In this document: positions 38,084-46,871 of the stretch, piece after piece | How positions within the stretch are numbered: the stretch's first letter is position 1 | Layout: every line of letters starts with the position of its first letter | Assembly: GCF_002584985.1 (NCBI RefSeq) | Contig: NZ_NUPZ01000010.1 | Span: 233,900-297,899 of the forward strand | Direction of reading: 5' to 3' | Length of the DNA: 64,000 nucleotides | DNA from: Bacillus sp. AFS029637 | Lineage (GTDB): Bacteria; Bacillota; Bacilli; Bacillales; Bacillaceae_G | The notes under the pieces: generated by a model | Seen by the model: the letters and a program-made list of their open reading frames with translations, nothing else | Told to the model about the DNA's origin: nothing | Databases searched by the model: none | Position numbers and translations under genes: made by a program

Positions 38084-39613
38084 ATGCCAAGTGCAGATGT
38101 CTTAATTATTGGAAGTGGCGTTGCGGCACTTCGTGTTGCAAAAGAGATTTGTCACGAAAAGAATGTGATTATTATCACAAAGAAGACGGAACGTAATAAT
38201 AATACACATTTAGCCCAAGGTGGAATTGCGGCAGCGGTTGCTACATATGACAATCCAAATGATCATTTTGAAGATACGTTAGTAGCAGGATGTCATTATA
38301 ACAATGAAGATATGGTCCGTTATTTAGTCGAGGAAGGACCGAAAGAAATAAATACTCTCATTGAAGATGGAATGAAATTTGATGGAGATGAAACAGGCCC
38401 ACATCTTGGAAAAGAAGGCGCGCACCGAAAGCGCCGTATTTTACATGTGGGCGGCGATGCAACAGGAAAGAATTTATTAGAGCATCTTATTCAAGAAATA
38501 GCCCCGTACGTTACGGTAGTGGAACAAGAAATGGTGCTCGATTTTATTATAGAAAATGAAAAATGTGTTGGAGTTCTAGCGCGAAATAATGAAGGGGAAT
38601 TAAAACGTTATACTGCTGATTATACCGTATTAACAACAGGAGGAATTGGTGGTTTATACGCTTTTACTTCTAATGATGAGACAATTACAGGCGATGGGCT
38701 TGCAATGGTGTACAGAGCGGGCGGAGAGCTCGTAGATTTAGAGTTTGTCCAATTTCATCCAACAATGTTATACGCGAGCGGGCGTTGCTGTGGCCTCGTC
38801 TCTGAAGCTGTCCGCGGTGAAGGAGCTGTCCTTATAAATGGAAAAGGGCAGCGTTTTATGATGGATATACACCCTGATTATGATCTCGCGCCGCGTGATG
38901 TGGTGGCAAGAGCAATTCATGAACAGCTTTTGGCGGGTGAAAAAGTATATTTGAATATCGAGTCTATCCAAAATTTCGAAGAACGATTTCCGACTGTATC
39001 ATCATTGTGCAAAAAGAATGGTGTCGATATAAATGAAAAACGTATTCCGATCGTACCCGGCGCTCATTTTCATATGGGCGGCGTGAAAACGAACTGTGAT
39101 GGGGAGACGTCCATTCCAAATTTATATGCGGTCGGTGAAGTAGCCTGTAATGGTGTTCATGGAGCAAATAGGTTAGCAAGTAATTCATTATTAGAAGGTC
39201 TTGTGTTTGGAAGAAGAATAGGACAACATATTTTAACTAAAGCGACAAAAGAAAGATTGAACACCCTAGCGGAGAAGGAAGATAAGTTTATTGTTCTGAA
39301 TCATTTGCCGGCGAAAGAAGAAATACAAGAATGCATGATGAAATATGTTGGGATTGTACGAACAGAGCAAAGTTTATCTTATGCAAGGAGATGGCTTAGT
39401 AAGTATGGTGTTCGCAATATGATATTGCAACATAATGCTCTTACAAATGAAGAGATAACGCTTATAAATATGTTAACGGTTTGTGAGCTCATAGTCATTT
39501 CAGCTCTGCAAAGAGAAGAAAGTCTTGGTGGACATTATCGAAGTGATTATCCAGGGAAAAATAGCGTAAAAAAAGAAATCGTTCGAGTGAAAAGAAAACT
39601 ACAACTTGTGTGA
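38084..39613 (+). CDS. nadB: L-aspartate oxidase
   Basis: 509 aa flavoprotein turning L-aspartate into iminoaspartate, the first step of de novo NAD synthesis. FAD-binding VLIIGSGVAALR (6-17), flavin motif HLAQGGIAAAV (about 46-56), and the succinate dehydrogenase-like catalytic domain (GAHFHMGGVKTNCDGET; HGANRLASNSLLEG). First of nadBCA, followed by nadC with a 19-base gap. Confidence 0.96.
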   Translation: MPSADVLIIGSGVAALRVAKEICHEKNVIIITKKTERNNNTHLAQGGIAAAVATYDNPNDHFEDTLVAGCHYNNEDMVRYLVEEGPKEINTLIEDGMKFDGDETGPHLGKEGAHRKRRILHVGGDATGKNLLEHLIQEIAPYVTVVEQEMVLDFIIENEKCVGVLARNNEGELKRYTADYTVLTTGGIGGLYAFTSNDETITGDGLAMVYRAGGELVDLEFVQFHPTMLYASGRCCGLVSEAVRGEGAVLINGKGQRFMMDIHPDYDLAPRDVVARAIHEQLLAGEKVYLNIESIQNFEERFPTVSSLCKKNGVDINEKRIPIVPGAHFHMGGVKTNCDGETSIPNLYAVGEVACNGVHGANRLASNSLLEGLVFGRRIGQHILTKATKERLNTLAEKEDKFIVLNHLPAKEEIQECMMKYVGIVRTEQSLSYARRWLSKYGVRNMILQHNALTNEEITLINMLTVCELIVISALQREESLGGHYRSDYPGKNSVKKEIVRVKRKLQLV

Positions 39614-39632
39614 TGAGGGGAAGAGGGGCTTT

Positions 39633-40466
39633 ATGAACACGATAAAAGTGAAAGAAGCATTAAATCGATTTTTTCTAGAAGATATAGGAGAAAGAGATGT
39701 AACATCTCAGCTTATTTTTCCAGACAATTTACTTTCAAAAGGAACGTTTCTGGCGAAGGATACAGGGGTCTTTGCGGGACGTTTAGTAATTGAAGCAGGA
39801 TTTAAATTAATTGATGAGAGAATTGAAGTGGAGCTTCATAAAAAAGATGGGGATCTTGTAGAAAAAGGCGAAATAATCGCAACTGTGCAAGGACCAATCG
39901 CATCGTTATTAACGGCAGAGCGCGTTATATTAAACGTTATCCAGCGTATGAGTGGGATAGCGACGATGACACATAAAGCTGTTCTTGCTTTAGATAGCAG
40001 CCATACACGCATTTGTGATACGCGAAAAACGATGCCAGGGCTACGTATGTTTGATAAGTATGCAGTTGTATGCGGAGGTGGATTTAACCATCGTTTCGGT
40101 TTATATGATGGTGTCATGATTAAAGACAATCATATTGCTTTTGCTGGTTCTATTACGAAAGCCGTTACATCGGTGAAAGAAAAATTAGGACATATGGTGA
40201 AAGTGGAAGTGGAAACAGAAACGGAGGGGCAAGTGAGAGAAGCTGTAGCTGCTGGTGCGGATATTATTATGTTCGATAATCGTACGCCAGATGAGATTCG
40301 GGAGTTTTCAAAGATTGTGCCAAGCGCCATCGTTACGGAAGCTTCAGGAGGAATTACAGTTGAAGATTTATCGGGATACGGAAAAACAGGGGTAGATTAT
40401 ATTTCACTTGGAGCGTTAACGCATTCAGTGAAAGCACTTGATATTAGTTTCAATATTGAAGAGTAA
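39633..40466 (+). CDS. nadC: Nicotinate-nucleotide pyrophosphorylase (quinolinate phosphoribosyltransferase)
   Basis: 277 aa from the ATG at 39633 (AAGAGGGG just upstream; an earlier in-frame TTG/ATG-like start overlaps nadB). It makes nicotinate mononucleotide from quinolinate and PRPP. Marks: GERDVTSQLIF, LNVIQRMSGIATMT, DTRKTMPGLRMFDKYAV, IKDNHI, and the FDN motif in IIMFDNRTPDEI. Confidence 0.96.
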   Translation: MNTIKVKEALNRFFLEDIGERDVTSQLIFPDNLLSKGTFLAKDTGVFAGRLVIEAGFKLIDERIEVELHKKDGDLVEKGEIIATVQGPIASLLTAERVILNVIQRMSGIATMTHKAVLALDSSHTRICDTRKTMPGLRMFDKYAVVCGGGFNHRFGLYDGVMIKDNHIAFAGSITKAVTSVKEKLGHMVKVEVETETEGQVREAVAAGADIIMFDNRTPDEIREFSKIVPSAIVTEASGGITVEDLSGYGKTGVDYISLGALTHSVKALDISFNIEE

Positions 40467-40496
40467 GGAACGTGGCTTAGAGGGGGAGAACGGTAT

Positions 40497-41603
40497 ATGA
40501 GTATTTTAGAAAAAGTACAGCCAATTGAAACGATGTTACCAGAGCGTTATTACACGATGTCAACGGAAGATATGGAAAAGCGCGTTCGCGAAATTAAAGA
40601 AAAAATGGGAGAAACGTTATTTATTCCGGGGCATCATTATCAAAAAGATGAAGTTGTACAATTTTCAGATGCAGCAGGGGATTCGCTGCAGCTTGCGCAA
40701 GTTGCAGCAAGTAATAAAGAGGCGAAATATATTGTATTTTGTGGCGTTCACTTTATGGCAGAAACAGCAGACATGTTAACGACAGATGAACAAATTGTTA
40801 TCTTACCAGATATGCGTGCAGGTTGTTCAATGGCAGATATGGCAGATATTGAACAAACGGAAAGAGCATGGAAAGAGCTAACGAAATTATTTGGAGATAC
40901 GATGATTCCGTTAACGTATGTAAACTCTACAGCTGCAATTAAAGCATTTTGTGGTCGTAACGGAGGAGCAACAGTAACGTCTTCAAATGCAAAACAAATG
41001 GTATCTTGGGCGTTTACACAAAAAGAACGTCTCGTTTTTTTGCCAGACCAACATTTAGGGAGAAATACAGCGTACGATTTAGGTATCCCGTTAGATAAAA
41101 TGGCAGTATGGGACCCGCATACAGATTCATTAGAGTATGATGGAGATATAGAAGAAATTCAAGTGATTTTATGGAAAGGTCATTGCTCTGTTCATCAAAA
41201 CTTTACAGTGAAAAATATTGAGAGTGTACGAAAAAATCATCCGGATATGAACATTATTGTACATCCGGAATGTTGCTATGAAGTTGTAGCAGCTTCAGAT
41301 TATGCAGGCTCGACGAAATATATTATTGATATGATTGAATCGGCTCCATCTGGAAGTAAATGGGCAATTGGTACAGAAATGAATTTGGTGAATCGAATTA
41401 TTCAACAACATCCAGATAAAGAAATCGTTTCACTTAATCCCTTTATGTGTCCGTGTTTAACGATGAACCGAATTGATTTACCGCATTTATTATGGGTACT
41501 TGAAACGATAGAAAGAGGAGAAGAAATTAACGTTATTACCGTAGATAAACAGGTGACAGAAGAGGCGGTTCTTGCATTAAATCGTATGTTAGAGCGCGTG
41601 TGA
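40497..41603 (+). CDS. nadA: Quinolinate synthase A
   Basis: 368 aa. It condenses iminoaspartate with dihydroxyacetone phosphate. Cluster ligands C110 (RAGCSMAD), C230 (WKGHCSVHQ) and C320 (FMCPCLTMN) fall on the numbers known for B. subtilis NadA; extra cysteines are at 259-260 and 318. Sulphur for the cluster is probably supplied by the divergent NadS. AGGGGGAG upstream. Confidence 0.96.
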   Translation: MSILEKVQPIETMLPERYYTMSTEDMEKRVREIKEKMGETLFIPGHHYQKDEVVQFSDAAGDSLQLAQVAASNKEAKYIVFCGVHFMAETADMLTTDEQIVILPDMRAGCSMADMADIEQTERAWKELTKLFGDTMIPLTYVNSTAAIKAFCGRNGGATVTSSNAKQMVSWAFTQKERLVFLPDQHLGRNTAYDLGIPLDKMAVWDPHTDSLEYDGDIEEIQVILWKGHCSVHQNFTVKNIESVRKNHPDMNIIVHPECCYEVVAASDYAGSTKYIIDMIESAPSGSKWAIGTEMNLVNRIIQQHPDKEIVSLNPFMCPCLTMNRIDLPHLLWVLETIERGEEINVITVDKQVTEEAVLALNRMLERV

Positions 41604-41631
41604 AGCAGCGGGATTCCCGTTGCTTTTTTCA
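41604..41631 (+). terminator. Terminator after nadA
   Basis: 9-bp stem AGCAGCGGG / CCCGTTGCT (one G-T pair), ATT loop, T6. Confidence 0.85.
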
Positions 41632-41822
41632 TACATATAATCATAACGAGAACGAAATGGGCATACATTGTTTTGAAGAAATCATTGTGATTTTCTTATG
41701 CTTATTCCACTTCGAACTATATTGAAAATAGAAGAAGTGATAAAAGTGAAGAGAAGTTAACGTGAAAGTGTTACTTCATGAGATTTGTTACTTATAGATA
41801 AGTTATACAGGAGGGGGAAAAT

Positions 41823-43439
41823 TTGAAAATTCATATCGTGCAAAAAGGGGATACCCTTTGGAAAATTGCGAAAAAGTACGGAGTGGATTTTGACACGTTG
41901 AAAAAAACAAATACACAACTTAGTAATCCAGATTTAATCATGCCAGGTATGAAAATTAAAGTACCATCAAACAGCGTCCACGTGAAACAACATGCTGGAT
42001 CAGGTTCAGCACCTCCAAAACAATACGTAAAAGAAGTGCAACAAAAAGAATTTGCAGCAACACCAACTCCGCTTGGAATAGAGGATGAGGAAGAAGTTAC
42101 GTATCAATCGGCACCAATTACACAGCAGCCTGCTATGCAACAAACACAAAAAGAAGTGCAAGTAAAGCCCCAGAAGGAAATGCAAGTGAAGCCGCAAAAA
42201 GAAGTACAGGTACAACCGCAAAAAGAACAGCCGATTCAAAAAGAACAGCCGATTCAAAAAGAACAACCAGTTGAAAAACCGTCTGTCATTCAAAAACCAC
42301 CTGTTATAGAAAAACAAAAACCGGCGGAAAAAGAAAATACGAAGTTTTCGGTAAATGTATTACCACAGCCGCCGCAACCACCAATAAAACAGAAAAAAGA
42401 GTATAAAATTTCAGACGTAATAAAAAAAGGAAGCGAGTTAATTGCTCCGCAGATTACGAAAATGAAACCTAATAACATCATTTCTCCGCAAGCGAAAAAA
42501 GATAACATCGTGTCACCACAAGTGAAGAAAGAAAATATAGGAAATATCGTATCACCGCAAGTGAAGAAAGAAAATATAGGAAATATCGTATCACCACAAG
42601 TGAAGAAAGAAAATATAGGGAATATTGTGTCACCAAACGTATCGAAAGAAAATGTAGTTATTCCACAAGTAATACCACCAAATATTCTAGTGCCAAATAT
42701 GATGCCGATTATGGATAACAATCAGCCACCAAATATGATGCCGATTATGGATAACAATCAGCCACCAAATATGATGCCAATCATGGATAATAATCAGCCA
42801 CCAAATATGATGCCAATTATGGATAACAATCAAATGCCAAACATAATGCCGATTATGGATAACAATCAAATGCCAAATATGATGCCAATTATGGATAACA
42901 ACCAAATGCCAAACATGATGCCAATTATGGATAACAACCAAATGCCAAACATGATGCCGGTTATAGATAACAATCAAATGCCAAATATGATGCCAATTAT
43001 GGATAACAACCAAATGCCAAACATGATGCCGATTATGGATAACAATCAGCCACCGAACATGATGCCGTATCAAATGCCATATCAACAGCCTATGATGCCA
43101 CCGAATCCGTATTATCAACAACAAAATCCGTACTATAATATGCCGTATCAACAAGGAGCACCATTTGGGCCACAATATACGTCTATGCCAAATCCAAATA
43201 TGATGCCAATGGATAATAATATGCCACCGCTCGTGCAAGGTGAAGAAGACTGTGGATGCGGAGGAGAGAGTAGATTGTATAGTCCGCAACCTGGAGGACC
43301 ACAATATGCGAATCCTTTGTATTATCAACCAACTCAGTCAGCCTATGCGCCGCAGCCAGGGACGATGTATTACCAACCAGAGCCACCAAATGTATTTGGC
43401 GAGCCAGTTTCAGAAGAAGAGGACGAAGAGGAAGTTTAA
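41823..43439 (+). CDS. safA: Spore morphogenetic protein SafA
   Basis: 538 aa. An N-terminal LysM domain (1-48, IVQKGDTLWKIAKKYGVDFDTL) binds cortex peptidoglycan; the rest is low-complexity coat-scaffold sequence. It holds a Gln/Lys-rich part (about 95-150), three 13-residue repeats (KKENIGNIVSPQV), ten 12-residue repeats (PNMMPIMDNNQM), a Pro/Gln/Tyr/Met-rich part, a CGCGG cysteine cluster near 479, and an acidic end. SafA binds SpoVID and recruits inner-coat proteins; its Gln/Lys content fits Tgl cross-linking. TTG start with GGAGGGGG 5 bases upstream. Follows nadA as in B. subtilis. Confidence 0.93.
   Translation: MKIHIVQKGDTLWKIAKKYGVDFDTLKKTNTQLSNPDLIMPGMKIKVPSNSVHVKQHAGSGSAPPKQYVKEVQQKEFAATPTPLGIEDEEEVTYQSAPITQQPAMQQTQKEVQVKPQKEMQVKPQKEVQVQPQKEQPIQKEQPIQKEQPVEKPSVIQKPPVIEKQKPAEKENTKFSVNVLPQPPQPPIKQKKEYKISDVIKKGSELIAPQITKMKPNNIISPQAKKDNIVSPQVKKENIGNIVSPQVKKENIGNIVSPQVKKENIGNIVSPNVSKENVVIPQVIPPNILVPNMMPIMDNNQPPNMMPIMDNNQPPNMMPIMDNNQPPNMMPIMDNNQMPNIMPIMDNNQMPNMMPIMDNNQMPNMMPIMDNNQMPNMMPVIDNNQMPNMMPIMDNNQMPNMMPIMDNNQPPNMMPYQMPYQQPMMPPNPYYQQQNPYYNMPYQQGAPFGPQYTSMPNPNMMPMDNNMPPLVQGEEDCGCGGESRLYSPQPGGPQYANPLYYQPTQSAYAPQPGTMYYQPEPPNVFGEPVSEEEDEEEV
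42522..42638 (+). repeat. Three tandem 39-base repeats in safA
   Basis: Three in-frame 39-base units coding VKKENIGNIVSPQ-type 13-residue repeats; the second and third units differ from the first by a few bases only, so they are recent. A degenerate related unit (KKDNIVSPQ) precedes them. Confidence 0.9.
42693..43052 (+). repeat. Ten tandem 36-base repeats in safA
   Basis: Ten in-frame 36-base units, each coding a 12-residue repeat of PNMMPIMDNNQ plus Pro or Met. Units 1-3 and 10 end in Pro, 4-9 in Met; single changes are seen in units 5 (Ile for Met) and 8 (Val-Ile for Ile-Met). Synonymous changes between units are few. The copy number is likely to vary between strains. Confidence 0.95.
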
Positions 43440-43468
43440 AAAAGGTGGGAGTATTCCCGCCTTTTTTG
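43437..43468 (+). terminator. Terminator after safA
   Basis: Stem AAAAGGTGGGA / TCCCGCCTTTT (one G-T pair), GTAT loop, T6. Confidence 0.88.
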
Positions 43469-43618
43469 TATTCATGTTAATTAAGAACAATGAATGTTTG
43501 CATGAAGTGTTAGAAAATTCCTAGTGAAATATTAACAGTGTAAAAACATCCTCTGTTACTCATCATAAGAGGGAGCTTTTCAGAAGAGAAGTTCATTCTA
43601 ACAGAGGGGGTTTTTGTA

Positions 43619-44263
43619 TTGAATACGAAAGTAAAAGTGATTGCTGCTTCTTTGTTAGTTACCAGTGCATTAGCTGCATGTGGTACACCAAAAGATAACA
43701 ACGCAATGGATGGACGTAATTACAATTATGAGCATACATCTTATAATGATACACACCAGTATCGCGATAATGTAACGCGTAACAATCAATATACAGATTA
43801 TGTAACATATAAGAATGGTCGTAACGATACAGGATATAATTATTACCGCGATGTAAATTATAACGGGCAAATTGCGAATCCGAATCCGACTCGTAATATT
43901 ACAATGAACAATTCATATGTTAACAACGATGGTAAAACTGCAGAAAAAATTACAAATCGTGTGAAACGTATGGATAACGTAGATCGAGTATCTACAGTTG
44001 TATATGGAAACGATGTAGCGATTGCGGTAAAACCACGTAATCCAGTGACAAATGAAACAACAATGGCGAACGAAATTCGCCAAGCGGTTGCAAATGAAGT
44101 TGGAAACAGAAACGTATACGTTTCTGTAAGAAATGACATGTTTACTCGTGTCGATGCAATGAGTACACGTCTACGTAACGGTACAGTTACAAACGACTTT
44201 AATCGTGACATAGCGAATATGTTCCGAGATATTCGTTACGGTTTAACTGGTACAGTGCGATAG
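43619..44263 (+). CDS. coxA: CoxA/YhcN-family spore lipoprotein
   Basis: 214 aa. Lipoprotein signal with lipobox LAAC, cysteine at residue 21 (SLLVTSALAACGTP). An Asn/Tyr-rich stretch (about 30-100) is followed by a YhcN/YlaJ-type domain (about 110-205) with VKRMDNVDRVSTVVYGNDVAIAVKP. The gene after safA in B. subtilis is coxA (YrbB), a cortex protein; the same place here supports the name, though Asn/Tyr-rich sequence is diverged. TTG start, GAGGGGG 8 bases upstream. Confidence 0.8.
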   Translation: MNTKVKVIAASLLVTSALAACGTPKDNNAMDGRNYNYEHTSYNDTHQYRDNVTRNNQYTDYVTYKNGRNDTGYNYYRDVNYNGQIANPNPTRNITMNNSYVNNDGKTAEKITNRVKRMDNVDRVSTVVYGNDVAIAVKPRNPVTNETTMANEIRQAVANEVGNRNVYVSVRNDMFTRVDAMSTRLRNGTVTNDFNRDIANMFRDIRYGLTGTVR

Positions 44264-44270
44264 CAAAACA

Positions 44271-44298
44271 AAAGAGGAGGGGGTAGCCCTTCCTCTTT
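44271..44298. terminator. Terminator between convergent genes
   Basis: 12-bp stem AAAGAGGAGGGG / CCCTTCCTCTTT (one G-T pair), GTAG loop. On the minus strand the tail is TTTTGTTTT; it can serve both directions. Confidence 0.7.
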
Positions 44299-44731
44299 AT
44301 TCATCGTTGTCTTGTAAACGACGTTTTTTAATAAAATAACTAACGGAGTAAGAAACTAAAAAGCATATGAAAAGAATACTACCTGTTAAAATAGCTTCAA
44401 ACAGAGGTCTTTCTGGACTGAAAATAATATAAATAATAGCCATAACGATTCCTACAATAAGGGAGCGGAAGACAAGTTTATAATAAGGAGTTAACTTTAT
44501 TTCCTTTTCACTTTCTTCTACATCGATTGAAACACTTAACTGTAAATAGCTAAGTACAATACTTGTAAGAATAAATAATAACCATAATGGAGATTTCGTA
44601 ATTTGATCCATTCCTTCAGTGAATCCGATATAACCCAAAATACCTATTATACCAATGGATTGAAAAAGAAAAGCGATACGTATATTTTTTAATGTTTGAA
44701 GAATGAGACGTTCATCCTTTATTTTTTTCAC
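44297..44731 (-). CDS. Small integral membrane protein of unknown function
   Basis: 144 aa from a GTG at 44731 that has AGGGG 9 bases upstream; the ATG at 44740 directly abuts that site. Four membrane helices in two pairs (about 20-40, 50-66, 91-109, 114-134), a short acidic loop in the middle (VEESEKEIKLTPYYK) and a basic C-terminus. I do not recognise the family. It stands alone on the minus strand between coxA and the candidate small RNA. Confidence 0.7.
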   Translation of the reverse strand: MKKIKDERLILQTLKNIRIAFLFQSIGIIGILGYIGFTEGMDQITKSPLWLLFILTSIVLSYLQLSVSIDVEESEKEIKLTPYYKLVFRSLIVGIVMAIIYIIFSPERPLFEAILTGSILFICFLVSYSVSYFIKKRRLQDNDE

Positions 44732-44861
44732 AATACACATCCCCTGTTTATTATGATTTCGCTGTTATATTTATTGTAACATATATATTGCATTTATCAA
44801 TTTATAATTTACATAAAAAAATTTGTATGAAAGAGGAAATAAAATATTTTTTATAAATATG

Positions 44862-44890
44862 TTGCACGTATACGTTATTAATGTTATATT
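44862..44890 (+). promoter_or_regulatory. Promoter of candidate small RNA
   Basis: TTGCAC at 44862-44867, 17-base spacer, extended -10 TGTTATATT (hexamer 44885-44890). Transcription would start near 44897. Confidence 0.75.
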
Positions 44891-44896
44891 AGCAAA

Positions 44897-45012
44897 GCGA
44901 TGAGCTAATTTACGTAAGACGAGAGATATGCTTAAGTGCTAAACACGCGAATGTGGTCGCCTGGTCTCTCGCCGTAAACGCATCAAGACGCCTGCTTTGC
45001 AGGCGTCTTTCA
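44897..45012 (+). ncRNA. Candidate small non-coding RNA (about 115 nt)
   Basis: The stretch between the promoter and the terminator at 44985-45012 has nested complementary arms: GATG (44899-44902) with CATC (44981-44984); TTTACG (44909-44914) with CGTAAA (44973-44978); CGAGAGA (44920-44926) with TCTCTCG (44965-44971); and an inner GCGA / TCGC hairpin (44947-44960). Only mini-ORFs of up to eight codons without ribosome sites occur. I cannot assign it to a known RNA family; expression is not proven. Confidence 0.6.
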
Positions 45013-45015
45013 TTT
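44985..45015 (+). terminator. Terminator of the candidate small RNA
   Basis: Perfect 11-bp GC-rich stem AAGACGCCTGC / GCAGGCGTCTT, TTT loop, TCATTTTAT tail. Confidence 0.88.
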
Positions 45016-45026
45016 TATATGAATGT

Positions 45027-45063
45027 AAAGAGAAGACTGGATTAATCCAAGCTTCTCTTTTTT
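45027..45063 (+). terminator. Second, tandem terminator
   Basis: 9-bp stem AAAGAGAAG / CTTCTCTTT with an inner TGG / CCA stem (GGATTAATCC is itself palindromic), then T3. It lies 17 bases after the first terminator. Confidence 0.8.
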
Positions 45064-45196
45064 GTTGGTTTTAAAGTCAGAAAATATTGAACTCTATAAG
45101 TTTTAATAGGAGCAATCTATGAATTAGGGATAAAACCCTCATTTCCGGAAAAGCTACAAATGAAAGTTTGATCTTGCCTAAAAGAGGTGAACGGAA

Positions 45197-45727
45197 ATGA
45201 AATGGATACTGATTGCAGTACAAGCTTTCGTTATGCTGTTTTGTTTAGTTTATGAAACGAGTGCGAGGGCGGAAGGGCCAGTACCAGAAGTAACAGAGAA
45301 AGACCCTCAAGTTACAATTTTATTAGAGCGTATGTATGTTGATGGAGAAGTAAGTGAAGAAATATTTACAGAAAAAGTAGCGGATTTAGAAAAGTTTTTA
45401 CAGCAATATAAAGAGTGGCAACTTGTTGATCGTGATGATGTACAAATTGTATTACAAAAGAAAGTTGATGATATTTCTCCTTTATTGAAAACGAGTGGTT
45501 ATTTTGGTGTTTCAGAGGAAGGGATATTACAAATTTTCAAAGGTGTGCCGAAAAGTGATAATGCGATTCATTCCTTCTTTCAAATTGATATGAAAAAGCT
45601 TGAGAGTTATGAGCGTGCGAAATTGAAACGTGGTATTCGTATTAAATCAAAAGAAGGTTTTGTGAAGACAATTGAAAAAATGAAGCAATATGCAGTGCAA
45701 AGTAAGAAAAAAAGCAGCTCATGGTGA
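45197..45727 (+). CDS. bofC: Forespore regulator of sigma-K checkpoint BofC
   Basis: 176 aa. Signal peptide (1-25, MKWILIAVQAFVMLFCLVYETSARA), then the short BofC domains with YMDGEVSEE-like sequence. In B. subtilis BofC is made in the forespore, exported to the intermembrane space and restrains SpoIVB, which cuts SpoIVFA (also in this window). Position just upstream of ruvA is as in B. subtilis except for the inserted minus-strand lipoprotein gene. AGAGGTGA precedes the ATG. Confidence 0.9.
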   Translation: MKWILIAVQAFVMLFCLVYETSARAEGPVPEVTEKDPQVTILLERMYVDGEVSEEIFTEKVADLEKFLQQYKEWQLVDRDDVQIVLQKKVDDISPLLKTSGYFGVSEEGILQIFKGVPKSDNAIHSFFQIDMKKLESYERAKLKRGIRIKSKEGFVKTIEKMKQYAVQSKKKSSSW

Positions 45728-45740
45728 GCTGCTTTTTCTT
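45709..45740. terminator. Bidirectional terminator, bofC / siderophore-binding protein
   Basis: Perfect 13-bp stem AAAAAGCAGCTCA / TGAGCTGCTTTTT with a TGG loop between convergent genes; both arms provide the A/T runs. Confidence 0.9.
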
Positions 45741-46683
45741 ATTTATTTTTATCTAAAATTTGTTTTGCGATCTCATCAATTAGCATATCTTTTCCGATTG
45801 GATTGAATGCTTGTGTATTGAAGACTTCGTTTGATACTTCATATACGTGATTGCTTTTTACTGCTTTATTATCTTTCCAAACGGCACTGTTTTTATAGTC
45901 TTCGTACACTTTATCAGCTTCTCCGCCGAAGTTTACAATAAACATTTGGTCAGGTTGGAATGCAACAAGACCTTCTAGTGATACTTGTGCCATCGTTTGT
46001 TTTAAATCTGTACCTTTTGTTGCTGGAAGTTTTAAGTCGTTAAAGAGGATATCACCATATCCGAAGCTACCGTATACACGGAAGTTTTGTGGTGTAACTG
46101 CAACGAACATAAAGTTTTCATCTTTTGTTTTTTCTTTAATTTTTTTAGATAAAGAGTCTGCTTTTTTATCGTAGTCTGCAATCCATTTGTCAGCTTCCTT
46201 CTCTTCGTCAAATAGCTTGCCTACTTCTTTAAACTTACCGCGCCAGTCTTCTAAGTTCGTTTCTAGAACAACTGTCGGTGCTACTTTTTCTAGTTGATCA
46301 TAAATTTTTAATTGACGATTGTTTAAAATAATTAAGTCTGGTTTTAAAGCCGTAACAGCTTCTAAATCAACTTTAGGTGCCCAGTACCAGCCAACTGCTT
46401 TTACTCCGTCTAACTTTTCTGTTAAATGATTTTGGATTTTATCTTTATACGTATTTGCCGTACCAACAGGTTTGTGTCCAAGAAGTAACAAGTCTTCTGT
46501 TGATCCCGATAGGTCTACAATTCTCTTTGGATTTACTGGAATTGTAGCTTCTCCTTTAGCGTGTTTGACAACTTTTGTTTTCGGTTGTTCTTTTGCTTTT
46601 GTTTCTTCTTTTTGGGAAGAACAGCCAACAATAGAAAGAACAACTAACATAATAGTAAATAAAATAAATAGCTTGCGTTTCAT
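45739..46683 (-). CDS. Iron-siderophore ABC transporter substrate-binding lipoprotein
   Basis: 314 aa. Lipobox LSIVGC with cysteine 21; a class-III (helical backbone) periplasmic-binding fold typical of FeuA/FhuD proteins: PKRIVDLSGSTEDLLLLGHKPVG at about 53-75, LKPDLIILNNRQ, and ILFNDLKLPATKG. No permease or ATPase gene is next to it, so it must share a transporter encoded elsewhere. A Fur box lies just upstream, supporting iron uptake. The ligand (catecholate, petrobactin or other) cannot be told from sequence. Not present at this place in B. subtilis. Confidence 0.88.
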   Translation of the reverse strand: MKRKLFILFTIMLVVLSIVGCSSQKEETKAKEQPKTKVVKHAKGEATIPVNPKRIVDLSGSTEDLLLLGHKPVGTANTYKDKIQNHLTEKLDGVKAVGWYWAPKVDLEAVTALKPDLIILNNRQLKIYDQLEKVAPTVVLETNLEDWRGKFKEVGKLFDEEKEADKWIADYDKKADSLSKKIKEKTKDENFMFVAVTPQNFRVYGSFGYGDILFNDLKLPATKGTDLKQTMAQVSLEGLVAFQPDQMFIVNFGGEADKVYEDYKNSAVWKDNKAVKSNHVYEVSNEVFNTQAFNPIGKDMLIDEIAKQILDKNK

Positions 46684-46709
46684 CCTAATGTAACCCCTTT
46701 AATTAATAT

Positions 46710-46724
46710 TGATAATCATTATCG
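46710..46724. promoter_or_regulatory. Fur box
   Basis: TGATAATCATTATCG matches the 7-1-7 Fur consensus TGATAATnATTATCA at 14 of 15 positions. It is 26 bases before the start of the minus-strand siderophore-binding protein gene. Confidence 0.85.
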
Positions 46725-46871
46725 ATCACTGTATATTAAGGGGCTTTATACTTTCTGTCAATGGAAAATAACAGAAGTTTTAACTGGAGAACATTTGTTG
46801 GGGCAGTCTCGCTTTTCTATCGTTAAATATGTTAAAATGGAATACATGATTTAAGAGGGAGAGATCGTATT

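Larger units (their letters stand above)
44741..45196. other. Long intergenic region before bofC
   Basis: 456 bases without a supportable protein gene. It contains a strong promoter (44862-44890), a candidate small RNA with internal pairing (44897-45010) and two terminators in tandem. The last 130 bases before bofC contain no clear sigma-A promoter. Confidence 0.7.

Noticed and set aside
42522-43052. Regular repeats that might suggest a CRISPR array
   Set aside because: The units are contiguous, without unique spacers, and in frame in a coding gene.
42687-43328. 213-codon open frame on the minus strand over safA, plus another at 42290-42721
   Set aside because: Both are mirror images of the safA repeats and have repeat-derived His/Trp/Ile or Phe/Ser protein sequence, no ribosome site and no family likeness. 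safA on the plus strand is well supported.
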